DNA from: Chamaelirium japonicum
Taxonomy: Eukaryota; Streptophyta; Magnoliopsida; Liliales; Melanthiaceae
Reading direction: 5' to 3'
DNA: 64,000 nucleotides
Assembly (NCBI GenBank): GCA_947650365.1
Contig: CANTAL010000135.1
Span: forward strand, 248,001-312,000
Position numbers and translations under genes: made by a program. The notes beneath the pieces are model-generated. The model searched no databases. It worked only from the letters and a program-made list of their open reading frames with translations, and was not told the DNA's origin. This document shows, piece by piece, positions 40,332-52,838 of this stretch (within the stretch, counting starts at the first letter, position 1; every line of letters starts with the position of its first letter).

Positions 40332-40514
40332 GTCTCGCGCTTCTGCGTTGCTGAGACCGGTACCGATGAATGTTTCTCGTGGGAGATCTTTGTTGCCGAT
40401 ATTGATTGGAATAATTTCTTCGATTGAAGGTGAAGTCTCCCACTCGATCGGTGGAGGTTCGGACAGCGAGATCTCCTTTGATTGCTATTCTTAAGAGGGA
40501 CCAGCTTCGTCTCA

Positions 40515-40991
40515 TGGCCGCTTTGGAGGAGCCATATTGATCTTGCGATCTGTTTTTGTAGCAGCAGCTTCACAAGATCGCCCGGCTTGTTGGTCTCCTC
40601 GAATGCAGATGATGCCTTCTCCCGTTGCGAATTTGAGTAGTTGATGGTAAGAAGAGGAAATAGCGTTGATCTGGTGGAGGAATGGTCGCTCGAGAATGGC
40701 GTTGTAGCTGGATGTTCCTTCAACGATCGCAAATCTCACCGATACTCGAGTCTCTTGGCTGAGGTCAAGGGTGAATCTTGATTCACCCACTGTTATACTT
40801 TGCTCACCATTGAAGCCAGTAATCACCGTGGGGACGACTTCGAGACTTGTATACTTATGTCCCAGATGTTTGAAATAGTCTGAGAACATAATGTCGATGG
40901 AGCTTCCAGTATCGATGAGGATGCGGTTGACGGTGCTCCCGTCGATGACGAGCTTTAGGACCAGAGGGTCTCGATGTGGAGTATGAACTCC
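40515..40991 (-). pseudogene. Retroviral-type aspartic protease
   Basis: An open stretch between TAA at 40,992 and TGA at 40,512. It holds the active-site motif ILIDTGSSIDIMF (Asp codon at 40,911-40,913) and later AILERPFLH, the usual second landmark of plant gypsy proteases. It lies in frame with RT. The linker between them has further stops at 40,491 (TAA) and 40,485 (TAG). Confidence 0.9.
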
Positions 40992-40994
40992 TTA

Positions 40995-41540
40995 AAGGTC
41001 TGAGTCATTGAAGACGATGGAGGGCCAGGCTATGCCCTTAATAGGCTTCTCGATCCAGGTATCCTCCTTATTTGCTGCAGAGCGAACATGGAAGATGCGT
41101 CGAATTTGTCTATCGACTTCTTTCCCGGTCAAAGCTTGATTGTGCAATGAACCGTGAATGCCAAAGACGTTGGCATTCACAGTAATATGTGATCCCTTAG
41201 AAGAGATCTGGTGGACCCAGTAAGCCTCTTTCCCCTTTGCAGAGGTTCGGCGTTGATCTTGTCTGCCTCTGACGAACTCTTGAATATGGCCTTCGCGCAA
41301 TAGATCTTCAAGATGAAATCTCAGTCGATAGCACCGATCGGTAGAATGGCCATGACTTTGGTAGAAGTCGCAATAAACTATTTTGTCTGCAGTGACTTTG
41401 GTGTCAGGCTGCAGAGGATTAGGCCTCCGGAGAAACTCCTCGTATTGAATGCGATCGAGGATTTGCTCGATCGGTAGATTCCACTCGATGAAAATGACCT
41501 TCGGGGGAGATCGGCATCCATCGTTTCTTGAACGTTTGTT
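40995..41540 (-). pseudogene. Gag C-terminus with zinc-knuckle-like motif
   Basis: The frame differs from the gag body by one base. It reads IEQILDRIQYEEFLRRP, then a Cys/His motif CDFYQSHGHSTDRCYRL and HLEDLLREGHIQEF. These precede protease in Tat polyproteins. The frameshift from gag lies between about 41,545 and 41,470. The stretch ends at TAA 40,992. Confidence 0.85.
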
Positions 41541-42949
41541 GGCAGGGGGGCTGCTGCCTCAGCGTTGTGAGCTTTGGCAGTATACTTTGGAGCTTCCCTC
41601 TCGGCAGGCCTTCGCTTCGTCTCCCGTCCCTTTCGGGCTACTTGATCATCCTCAACCTCAATTTCCCTTTGGATTCGATCAAACATTGAACCCAGGGAAG
41701 GAGGAGGATTACGAATGAAGTCGTTGTAGATATGCAGGTCGAAGCAGAGTGTATTCTGGAAAGCTAACATGATAGCTTCATCATCCAGATGCCTCCCAGA
41801 GAGGGCGACGTGCTCGTTGTGGAATCTCCTTATGAAGCTGCGGAGACTCTCGTCGGCACCCATCCTTAGCCGATAGAGAGAGTCGAGCTTCTTCTCAGGC
41901 TTCAAGTTCAGCTGATAATGTTGCACGAAGAGCTTGGCCAAAACACTGAACTGGGTGATGGACCCAGCTCGGAGATTATGGTACCAATCAAGTGATGGCT
42001 CGTCGAGGCTCCCAGCGAAGGTGCGACAAAGTACGTGGTTCTCTTCTTCGTGCGGCGTCAGAGCTTGCTTGAAGGCTAGTATGTGGAGAGTTGGATCTCC
42101 TTTGACACAATTGAATTTAGGAAGAGTGGGAGTTCTCCATCCCCTTGGAAATGTCGACTCAAAGAGACTTCGATGGAGAGGTTCGGTAGAGGAGTATCCG
42201 TCCCTACGACCATGCCCTCGACTTGGATGTAGATCGAGAGGCAAGATCGAGAGGTCTTGTTCAGGCCTCTGAATATCAGCAGGTTGGAGTCGGTGACGAA
42301 GGTCTGATCCAAACCCATGCTGAAGCGGAATAGATGGAGAAACTCTATTCTTTGAGGGAGCCCCTTTCATCTGATGTCTCCTTGAGATGTCGGGCTTTGA
42401 AGGTGCCTTCCTGTCGCAGTTGCGATCAGAAGAGGATTAGGAGGACTCATCGTCGAGGCGATCCCAAACACTCTGGTTCTATGGGGCAGCAGAAGGAGTT
42501 GAGTCGCGATGAATCCTCTCAAGGGCAGCAGTGCCCATTGATCTCCGTTGCTCAGAGTGGATTGATTGTCGTGGCAGATCGACCTTCTCATTAGTCGAGG
42601 GGATAGGAAGAGCAATTCCAACCTCGGAGGCTGCCTTCTTGAGTGCATCCCTTTCAGTAGTGAGGACGGCATTCTGCTTTGCTAATTGAAGCAATTAGAA
42701 GTCGACCGCCGAGATTTGATAGGTCGATGGAGGGTTCTCAGCAGGAGTAGGGGCAGTTTGCCCAATTGATTGATGAGGAGGAGGGGCGATCGGTCGATCG
42801 ACTGATCTCTCGCTTCCTGAGTGAACCCCCACATCGGGGACATCAAGGGGCTATCCGAAATTGAGCCTTTGACTCATTGAACGAGTCTCATGACGAGGTT
42901 GATGAGTGTTACTTCCTTCAGGTTGACCCTGATGCTTCGTCCTCGCCAT
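41530..42949 (-). pseudogene. Gag body, four stops
   Basis: Start chosen at ATG 42,949 (product begins MARTKHQGQPEGSN), 168 bp inside the 5' LTR edge. The frame has stops at 42,851 (TAG), 42,695 (TAA), 42,479 (TAG) and 42,437 (TAA), then is open. A retrotransposon gag domain spans about 42,097-41,755, with LDWYHNLRAGSITQF and ESLRSFIRRFHNEHVAL. A short coiled-coil-like segment (LLQLAKQNAVLTTERDALKK) lies near 42,690. Gag would form the particle core. All four stops lie in the low-constraint N-terminal third. Confidence 0.88.
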
Positions 42950-43095
42950 TTAGAGAGCGAAGGATGCAACAAGAGTGCCGATGTCCTAACGGTTGTCTGC
43001 TCAACCGAAGGGGCGAGGAAGTTTGGCTATCTGGATCGGTTGTCTGCTCAACCGATCTAATAGTCATTGTAGAGAGGACTTGGCTTTTCGTTCGG

Positions 43096-43113
43096 ATCCC
43101 ATAGACGGTTCCA
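43096..43113 (-). other. Primer binding site (probable)
   Basis: Three bases (GTT) inside the 5' LTR, the minus strand reads TGGAACCGTCTATGGGAT. A TGG start just after the LTR marks a tRNA 3' CCA complement. The rest is a degenerate match to the tRNA-Asp-type site common in this lineage. The exact tRNA is uncertain. Confidence 0.55.
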
Positions 43114-43520
43114 AACTGTGGGCGAAAATCTTCGTGCTGACCCGAAGACTTCGCCGCACCAGTCATTCGAGGTTCGAGTTGAAGATCGTTGTTCGATCTA
43201 TTGATTGAAGTTGAAGCTTCCGATATGCAAACAGAGAGAGATGCAATCAGAGAATTGACACGAGAGATGTGATCTCGGAGTTCAGCCAAAGCCTACGTCT
43301 CCATGCTATAGGGAGCAACCCGAATTCACTAACACTTGTATCGAAGTGATCTCGATAGGCCGAGTATCACTGAAACCACTCTGATCTCTTCAATGGCAAG
43401 AAGAAGATCGAAGAGAGGAGGAGGGATGGAGAGATAGAAATTCCAGAGCTCTGGTTCCTGAAAATCAAATCTCAGAACTGGAAATCGGATCTCGGATCTC
43501 ATTTACATTTGAAGGGTTTG

Positions 43521-43530
43521 CTATTTATAG
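43521..43530 (-). promoter_or_regulatory. TATA box in 5' LTR
   Basis: CTATAAATAG on the minus strand, 280 bp from the LTR's upstream end. This is the likely promoter for gag-pol, with a start expected around 43,490. Confidence 0.75.
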
Positions 43531-43591
43531 AGTTTTCTGGTGGCAAATGGCGATTTCTACCGTCGTATCTAGGGATCCTCCAAGAGGGGCT

Positions 43592-43776
43592 GGTGGGTCC
43601 CCCTGTAGTCTTCATGGGCCGACCAGGCAGGGCCTGTGGGTCCCGTGGTAGTCTTCGTGGGCCCACCAGGCATGCCGGTGGGTCCCGCGGTAGTCTTCGT
43701 GGGCCCACCAGGCAGGGCCGGAGGATCCCGCGGTAGTCTTCGTGGGTCCACCAGGCAGGGCCGGTGGGTCCTGCTG
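43592..43776 (-). repeat. 43-bp tandem repeats in U3 of 5' LTR
   Basis: Same 43-bp units as in the 3' LTR, with more mismatches between units and a 1-bp deletion (GGCATGCC where the others have GGCAGGGCC). Confidence 0.88.
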
Positions 43777-43809
43777 TTTGCAGACTTCTTGACAAAATTT
43801 GCACCCAGA

Positions 43810-43814
43810 CGAAT
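43810..43814. other. Target-site duplication (right)
   Basis: CGAAT, equal to 31,843-31,847. Confidence 0.85.
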
Positions 43815-44605
43815 GAATTAGAATGGATCGTACGAATGAGTAAGAATGGATCGTACGAATGAAATAGAATGGATCGTATGAATGAATTAGAATGGATCAT
43901 GCTAATGAATTAGAATTGATCGTATGAATGAATTAGAATAGATTGTGCGAATGAATTAGAATGGATCGTACGAATGAATTAGAATGGATCATATGAATGA
44001 ATTAGAATGGATCGTGCGAATGAATTCGAATGGATCATACGAATGAATTAGAATGGATTGTACGAATGAATTAGAATGGATCGTACGAATGTATTAGAAT
44101 GGATCCATTCGTGCGAATGAATTAGAATGGATCGTATGAATTAGAATGGATCGTACGAATGAAATAGAATGGATCGTACGAATGAATGAAATAGAATGGA
44201 TCGTACGAATGAATTAGAATAGATTGTGCGAATGATGAATTAGAATGGATCGTGTGAATGAATTCGATTGGATCGTACGAATGAATTAGAATGGATCGTA
44301 CAAATGAATTAGAATAGATTGTGTGAATGAATTAGATTGGATCGTATGAATAAATTAGAATGGATCGTACGAATGAATTTTAATAGATTGTGCGAATGAA
44401 TTAGAATGGATCGTACGAATTGGATCGTATGAATGGAATAGAATGGATCGTACGAATGAATTAGAATTAGAATGGATCGTACGAATGAGTAAGAATGGAT
44501 CGTATGAATGAGTACGAATGGATCATTCATTCCCATGGATCGTATGAATGAATTAGATTGGATCGTACGAATGAATTAGAATGGATCGTACTGGATACAT
44601 TCGTG
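43810..44605 (-). repeat. Minisatellite block, reverse, apex
   Basis: Reverse monomers from the element to the 26-bp palindrome. They contain irregular units (GAATGAATGAAATAG, GAATGATGAATTAG) and an ATTCATTCCCATGGATCG insertion near 44,525. This segment has no clear partner in the left arm. Confidence 0.88.
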
Positions 44606-44618
44606 CACGAATGTATCC
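44593..44618. repeat. 26-bp perfect palindrome at arm boundary
   Basis: GGATACATTCGTG followed by its exact reverse complement. It is formed by two 28-bp variant monomers meeting head to head. It marks the start of the right inverted-repeat arm. Confidence 0.95.
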
Positions 44619-45224
44619 ATTCTAATTCATTCGTACAATCCATTCTAATTCATTCGCACGATCCATTCTAATTCATTCATACGATTCTTTCTAATTCATT
44701 CGTACGATCCATTCTAATTCATTCGCACGAATGTATCTATTTTAATTCATTCATACAATCCATTCTAATTCATTCACACGAATATATCTATTCTAATTCA
44801 TTCGTATGATCCATTCGAATTCATTCATACGATCCATTCTAATTCATTCGCATGAATGTATCCATTCTAATTCATTCGTACGATCCATTCTAATTCATTT
44901 GTATGATCCATTCTAATTCATTCATACAATCCATTCTAATTCTTTTGCACGAATGTATCCATTCTAATTCATTGTACGATCCATTCTAATTCCTTCGTAC
45001 GATCCATTCTAATTCCTTCGTACGATCCATTCTAATTCCTTTGTATGATCCATTCTAATTCATTCGCACGAATGTATCCATTCTAATTCATTCGTACGAT
45101 CCATTCTAATTCATTCGCACAATCTATTCTATTTTATTCGTACGATCCATTCTAATTCATTCGCACGATCCATTCTAATTCATTTGCATGATCCATTCTA
45201 ATTCATTCATACAATCCATTCTAA
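44606..45224 (+). repeat. Minisatellite block, forward
   Basis: Inverted partner of 30,954-31,555. It ends at the centre of the 18-bp palindrome CCATTCTAATTAGAATGG (45,216-45,233). Confidence 0.88.
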
Positions 45225-46567
45225 TTAGAATGGATCGTATGAATAAATTAGACTGGATTGTATGAAGGAATTAGAATAGATCGTGCTAATGAATTAGAAT
45301 GGATCGCACGAATGAATTAGAATATATTGTGCGAATGAATTAGAATGGATCATACGAATGAATTAGAATGGATCGTATGAATGAATTAGAATGGATCGTG
45401 CGAATGAATTAGAATGGATCGTATGAATGAATTAGAATGGATACATTCGTGCGAATGAATTAGAATGGATTATACAAATGAGTAAGAATGGATCGTACGA
45501 ATGAAATAGAATGGATCGTACGAATGAATTAGAATGGATCGTGCGAATGAATTAGATTGGATCGTGCGAATGAATTAGAATGTATCGTACGAATGAATTA
45601 GAATGGATACGTTCGTGCGAATGAATTAGAATGGATCGTATGAATGAATTAGAATGGATCGTAATACGTATGAATTAGAATGGATCGTATAAATGCATTA
45701 GAATGCATCATATGAATGAATTAGAATGGATCGTACGAATGAATTAGAATGGATACATTCGTGTGAAAGAATTAGAATGGATTGTATGAATTAATTAGAA
45801 TGGATCGTACGAATGAATTAGAATGGATCGTATGAATGAATTAGAATGGATCGTGCGAATGAATTAGAATGGATCGTACGAAAGAATTAAAATAGATACA
45901 TTCGTGTGAATGAATTAGAATGGATCGTACGAATGAGTAAGAATGGATCGTACGAATGAAATAGAATGGATCATACGAATGAATTAGAATGGATCGTGCG
46001 AATGAATTAGATTGGATCGTGCGAATAAATTAGAATGGATCGTACGAATGAGTAAGAATGGATCGTGCGAATGAATTAGAATGGATTGTACGAATGAATT
46101 AGAATGGATACATACGAAAGAATGGATCGTACGAATGAATTAGAATGAATTGTACAAAGGAATTAGAATGGATTGTACGAATAAATTTGAATGGATCGTA
46201 AGAATGGATCATACGAATGAATTAGAATGGATCGTACGAAAGAATTAGAATGGATCGTGCTAATGAATTAGAATGGATCGTATGAATGAATTAGAATGGA
46301 TACATTCGTGCGAATGAATTAGAATGGATCGTATGAATGAATTAGAATGGATCGTGCAAATGAATTAGAATGAATTAGAATGGATACATTCGTGCGAATG
46401 AATTAGAATGGATCATACGAAGTAATTAGGGTGGATCGTACGAATGAACTAGAATTAGAATAGATCGTGCGAATGAATTAGAATGGATACATTCGTGCGA
46501 ATGAATTAGAATGGATCGTACGAATGAGTAAGAATGGATCGTACGAATGAAATAGAATGGATACATT
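45225..46567 (-). repeat. Minisatellite block, reverse
   Basis: Inverted partner of 29,590-30,953. It flips at GGATACATTTGTACGATCC. Confidence 0.88.
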
Positions 46568-47274
46568 TGTACGATCCATTCTATTTCATTCATACGATCC
46601 ATTCTTACTCATTCGTACGATTCATTCTAATTCATTCGCACGAATATATCCCTTATAATTCGTTCATACGATCAATTCTAGTTCATTCGCATGATCCATT
46701 CTAATTCATTCATACGATCCATTCTAATTCATTCGTACGATCCATTCTTATTCATTCGCACGATCCATTCTAATTCATTAATACGATCTATTCGAATTCA
46801 TTCATACGATCCATTCTAATTCATTCATACAATCGATTCTAATCCATTCGCACGATCTATTCTAATTCATTCGTACGATCCATTCTAATTCATTCGCACG
46901 ATCCATTCTAATTCATTTGCATGATCCATTCTTATTCATTCGTACGATCCACCCTAATTCCTTCGTATGATCCATTCTAATTCATTCGTACGATCCACCC
47001 TAATTCCTTTGTATGATCCATTCTAATTCCTTCGTACGATCCATTCTATTTCATTCGTTTGATCCAATCTAATTCCTTTGTATGATCCATTCTAATTCAT
47101 TCCCATGAAAGTATCCATTCTAATTCATATGTACGATCCATTCTAATTCATTCGTACGATCCATTCTAATTCATTAGCACGATCCATTCTAATTTATTCG
47201 TACGATCCATTCTATTCATTCGTACGATCCATTCTAATTCATTCTAATTCATACGTACATTCTAATTTCTTCGT

Positions 47275-47300
47275 GGATACATTCGTGCACGAATGTATCC
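47275..47300. repeat. 26-bp perfect palindrome
   Basis: Right-arm partner of 28,856, preceded by TCTAATTTCTTCGT. Confidence 0.95.
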
Positions 47301-48287
47301 ATTCTAATTCATTCGTACGATCCATTCGAATTCATTCATACGATCCATTCTAATTCATTCATACAATCCATTCTAACTTATTCGTACGATCCATTCTAAT
47401 TCATTCATACGATCCATTCTAATTCATCCGTACGATCCATTCTAATTCATTCACACGAATGTATCCATTCTAATTCATACAATCCATTCTAATTCATTTG
47501 CACGAATATATCCATTCTAATTCATTCGCACGAATGTATCCATTATAATTCATTCGTACGATCCATTCTAATTCATTCGTACGATCCATTCTAATTCATT
47601 CGCACGATCCATTCTAATTCATTCATACGATCCAATCTAATTCATTCATACAATCATTTCTAATTCATTCGCACGAATGTATCCATTCTAATTCATTCAT
47701 TCGATCCATTCTAATTCATTCACATGATCCATTCTAATTTATTCGTATGAACCATTCTAATTCATTCGCATGAATGTATCCATTCTAATTCATTCGCACG
47801 ATCTATTCTAATTCATTCGCACGATCCATTCTAATTCATTCATACGATCCATTGTTACTCATTCGTACGATCCATTCTAATTCATTTATTCGATCCATTC
47901 TAATTCATTCATACGATCGATTCTAATTCATTTGCACAATCTATTCTAATCCATTCGTAAGATCCATTCTAATTCATTCGCATGATCCATTCTAATTCAT
48001 TTGCAGATCCATTCTAATTCATTCATATAATCCATTCTAATTCTTTTGCACGAATGTATCCATTCTAATTCATTCGTACTATCCATTCTAATTCCTTCGT
48101 ACGATCCATTCTATTTCCTTCGTACGATCCATTCTAATTCATTCGTTTGATCCATTCTAATTCCTTCGTACGATCCATTCTAATTCATTCCCATGAATAT
48201 ATCCGTTCTAATTCATACGTACGATCTATTCTAATTCATTCATACGATCCAATCAAATTCATTAATACGATCCATTCTAATTCATTC

Positions 48288-48476
48288 GCACAAATGTATC
48301 CATTCTAATTCATTCGTACGATCCATTCTAATTCATTCGCACAATCTATTCTAATTCATTCGTACGATCCATTCTAATTCATTAGCACGATCCATTCTAA
48401 TTCATTCGTACGATCCATTCTATTTCATTCGTACGATCCATTCTTACTCATTCGTACGATCCATTCTAATTCATTT
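48288..48476 (+). repeat. Exemplar 189-bp eight-monomer unit
   Basis: From one 28-bp variant monomer to the next. The variant order is long form, GTACG, GCACAATCTATT, GTACG, ATTAGCACG, GTACG with TATTTC, then TTACTC, GTACG. This order recurs across the window, showing an established higher-order repeat (7 x 23 + 28 = 189). Confidence 0.8.
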
Positions 48477-50355
48477 GCACGAGTGTATCCATTCTAATTC
48501 ATTCATAGGATCCATTCTAATTCATTCGCACGATCCATTCTAATTCATTCATACGATCCATTCTAATTCATTCGTACGATCCATTGTAATTCATTCGCAC
48601 GATCCATTCTAATTCATTCTTACGATCCATTCTAATTCATTTATACAATCCATTCTAATTCTTTCACACGAATGTATCCATTCTAATTCATTCGTACGAT
48701 CCACCCTAATTCCTTCGTATGATCCATTCTAATTGTTTCGCACGAATGTATCCATTCTGATTCATTCATACGATCCATTCGAATTTATTCAGACGATCCA
48801 TTATAATTCATTCATACGATCCATTCTAATTCATTCGCACGAATATATCCATTCTAATTCATTCGTACGATCCATTCTAATTCATTCGCACGTTCCAATC
48901 TAATTCATTCACACGATCTATTCTAATTCATTCGAACGATCCATTCTATTTCATTCGTACGATCCATTCTTACTCATTCGTACGATCCATTCTAATTCAT
49001 TCCCACGAATGTATCCATTCTAATTCATTCGCACGATCCATTCTAATTCATTCATACGATTCATTCTAATTCATTTGTACGATCCATTCTAATTCATTCG
49101 CACGATCCATTCTAATTCATTCATATGATCCATTCTAATTCTTTCATACAATCCATTCTAATACGATCCATTCTGATTGATTTATACGATCCATTCTAAT
49201 TCATTAGGACGAATTTGTCCATTCTAATTCATTCATACGATCCATTCTAATTCCTTCGCACGATCCATTCTAATTCCTTCGCACGATCCATTCTAATTCA
49301 TTTGTATGATCCATTCTTACTCATTCGTACGATCCATTCTAATTCATTCGCACGAATGTATCCATTCTAATTCATTCGTATGATCCATTCTAATTCCTTC
49401 GCACGAACCATTCTAATTCTTTCATACGATCCATTCTAATTCATTCATACGATCCATTCTAATTCATTCGCACGAATGTATCCATTCTAATTCATTCGTA
49501 CGATCCATTCTAATTCATTCGCACAATCTATTCTAATTCATTCGTACGATCCATTCTAGTTCATTCGCACGATCCATTCTAATTCATTCGCACGATCTAT
49601 TCTAATTCATTCATACAATCTATCTAATTCTTTTGCACTTATGTATCCATTCTAATTCATTCGTACGATCCATTCTAATTCCTTCGTACGATCCATTCTA
49701 ATTCCTTCGTACGATCCATTCTATTTCATTCGTATGATCCATTCTAATTCCTTCGTACGATCCATTCTAATTCATTCCCATGAATGTATCCATTCTAATT
49801 CATATGTACGATCCATTCTTACTCCTTCGTACGATCCATTCTAATTCATACGTACGATCCATTCTTACTTATTTGTACGATCCATCCTAATTCATTCATA
49901 CGATCCATTCTAATTCATTCGTACGATCCATTCTAATTCATTCGCACAATCTATTCTAATTCATTCGTACGATCCATTCTAATTCATTCGCACGATCCAT
50001 TCTAATTCATTCATACGATCCATTCTAATTCATTTGTACGATCCATTCTAATTCATTCGTACGATCCATTCTAATTCATTCGCACAATCTATTCTAATTC
50101 ACTCGTACAATCCATTCTAATTCATTAGCACGATCCATTCTAATTCATTCGTATGATCCATTCTATTTCATTCGTACGATCCATTCTTACTCATTCGTAC
50201 GATCCATTCTAATTCATTCGCACGATCCATTCTAATTCATTCATACGATCCATTCTATTTCATTCGTACGATCCATTCTTACTCATTCGTACGATCCTAT
50301 CTAATTCATTCGGATGAATATATCCATTCTAATTCATTCGTACGATCCATTATAA

Positions 50356-52838
50356 TTGATCGTATGAATGAATTCGAATAGATCGTACGAATGAATTAGA
50401 ATGGATACATTCGTGCGAATGAATTAGAATAGATCATATGAAGCAATTAGGATGGATCGTACGAATGAATTATAATGGATACATTCATGCGAAAGAATTA
50501 GAATGGATTATATGAATGAATTAGAATGGATCGTATCAATGAATTAGAATGGATCGTGCGAATGAATTAGAATGGATCGTACGAATGAATTAGAATGGAT
50601 ACATTCGTGCGAATGAATTAGAATGGATCGTACGAATGAGTAAGAATGGATCATACAAATGAATTAGAACTGATCGTACGAATGAATTAGAATGGATCGT
50701 ACAAATGAATTAGAATAGATCGTACGAATGAATTAGAATAGATTGTGCGAGTGAATTAGAACGGATCGTACGAATGAATTAGAATGGATACATTTGTGCA
50801 AATGAATTAGAATGGATCATATGAATAAATAAGATTGGATGGTATGAATGAATTAGAATGGATCGTACGTATGAATTAGAATGGATAAATTCATGGGAAT
50901 GAATTAGAATGGATCGTACGAAGGAATTAGAATGGATCATACGAATGAAATAGAAGGGATCGTACGAAGGAATTAGAATGGATCGTACGAAGGAATTAGA
51001 ATGGATCATACGAATGAATTAGAATAGATTGTGCGAATGAATTAGAATGGATCGTACGAAAGAATAAGAATGGATACATTCGTGCGAAAGAATTAGAATG
51101 GATTGTATGAATGAATTAGAATGGATACATTCGTGCGAAAGAATTAGAATGGATTGTATGAATGAATTAGAATGGATCGTATGAATGATTTAGAATGGAT
51201 CGTGCGAATGAATTAGAATGGATCGTATGAATGAATTAAAATGGATCATATGAATGAATTAGAATGGATCGTGCGAATGAATTAGAATGGATCGTACGAA
51301 TGAATTAGAATGGATACATTCGTGCAAATGAATTAGAATGGATCGTACGAATGAGTAAGAATGGATCGTACGAATGAAATAGAATGGATCGTACCAATGA
51401 ATTTGAATGGACCGTGCTAAAGAATTAGAATGGATCATACGAATGAATTATAATAAATGATGAGAATGAATTCGAATGGATCGTACGAATGAATTAGAAT
51501 GGCTCGTATGAATGAATTAGAATGGACCGTTCGAATGAATTAGAATGGATCGTATGAATGAATTAGAATGGATAAATTCGTGCGAATGAATTAGAAAGGA
51601 TCGTACGAATGAGTAAGAATGGATCGTACGAATGAAATAGAATGGATCGTGCGAAGGAATTAGAATGGATCGTACGAATGAATTAGAATGGATACATTCG
51701 TGCGAATGAATTAGAAAGGATCGTACGAATGAGTAAGAATGGATCGTACGAATGAAATGGAATGGATCGTACGAATGAATTAGAATGGATACGTTCGTGT
51801 GAATGAATTAGAATGGATCGTATGAATGAATTAGAATGGATCGTAATACGTATGAATTAGAATGGATCGTATGAATGAATTAGAATGGATCGTATGAATG
51901 AATTAGAATGGATCGTACGAATGAATTAGAATGGATACATTCGCGTGAAAGAATTAGAATGGATTGTATGAATGAATTAGAATGGATCGTACGATTGAAT
52001 TAGAATGGATCGTATGAATGATTTAGAATGGATCGTGCGAATAAATTAGAATGGATCATACGACAGAATTAAAATGGATACATTCGTGTGAATGAATTAG
52101 AATGGATCGTACGAATGAGTAAGAATGGATCGTACGAATGAAATAGAATGGATCGTACGAATGAATTAGAATGGATCGTGCGAATGAATTAGATTGGATC
52201 GTGCGAATAAATTAGAATGGATCGTACGAATGAGTAAGGATGCATCGTGCGAATGAATTAGAATGGATTGTACGAAGAATTTGAATTGATACATACGAAA
52301 GAATGGATCGTACGAATGAATTAGAATGAATCGTACAAAGGAATTAGAATGGATCATACGAATAAATTAGAATGGATCGTAAGAATGGATCGTACGAATG
52401 AATTAGAATGGATCGTACGAAAGAATTAGAATGGATCGTGCTAATGAATTAGAATGGATCGTATGAATGAATTAGAATGGATACTTTCGTGCGAATGAAT
52501 TAGAATGGATCGTATGAATGAATTAGAATGGATCGTATGAATGAATTAGAATGGATCATGCAAATGAATTAGAATGAAAATAGAATGGATACATTTGTGC
52601 GAATGAATTAGAATGGATCATACGAAGGAATTAGGGTGGATCGTACGAATGAACTAGAATGGATCGTACGAATGAATTAGAATGAATCGTACGAACAAAT
52701 TAGAATGGATTGTACGAATGAATTAGAATAGATCGTGCGAATGAATTAGAATGGATACATTCGTGCGAATGAATTAGAATGGATCATACGAATGAGTAAG
52801 AATGGATCGTACGAATGAAATAGAATGGATACATTTGT
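50356..52838 (-). repeat. Minisatellite block, reverse
   Basis: Inverted homologue of 23,209-25,635. It flips at GGATACATTTGTACGATCC, the same junction as at 46,567 and 58,307. Confidence 0.88.

Larger units (their letters stand above)
31848..43809 (-). mobile_element. Ty3/gypsy Tat-lineage LTR retrotransposon, decayed
   Basis: An 11,962-bp element with LTRs of 694 and 693 bp, TG...CA-type ends and a 5-bp target duplication. Sense products (gag, protease, reverse transcriptase, RNase H, second RNase H, integrase) lie on the minus strand, so the 5' LTR is on the right. A plus-strand antisense gene and a tandem-repeat region separate integrase from the 3' LTR. The gene order, dual RNase H and antisense gene are characters of the plant Tat lineage (Retand/RIRE2-like). 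It is too short for a typical Ogre, and I saw no extra ORF before gag. By eye the LTRs differ at about 34 positions (about 5%). At least 16 in-frame stops and two frameshifts make it inactive by itself. Confidence 0.95.
43117..43809 (-). repeat. 5' LTR
   Basis: 693 bp, about 95% identical to the left LTR by eye. Its outer end is CCCAGA where the partner has CCCACA, one substitution. It carries the TATA box and U3 repeats. From TATA position, U3 is about 43,490-43,809 and R/U5 the remainder. Confidence 0.95.
46568..50355 (+). repeat. Minisatellite block, forward (higher-order copy 3)
   Basis: Inverted homologue of 25,636-29,589, including the 26-bp palindrome at 47,275-47,300 flanked by the same aberrant monomers. 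Confidence 0.88.

Noticed and set aside
42918..43289. 123-codon minus-strand frame crossing the 5' LTR boundary
   Set aside because: It overlaps LTR and leader in a different frame from gag, and a fragment of it recurs in the other LTR (31,823-32,020).
31848..43809. Classification as Ogre or as Athila
   Set aside because: No extra ORF before gag and a smaller size argue against Ogre. The dual RNase H and antisense gene argue against Athila, which typically carries an env-like ORF in sense orientation.
43801..43809. LTR ending at CACCCA (43,807) with no clean target duplication
   Set aside because: Ending two bases later gives a 6-bp terminal inverted repeat in the left copy and an exact CGAAT duplication on both sides, so 32,541 and 43,809 were preferred.
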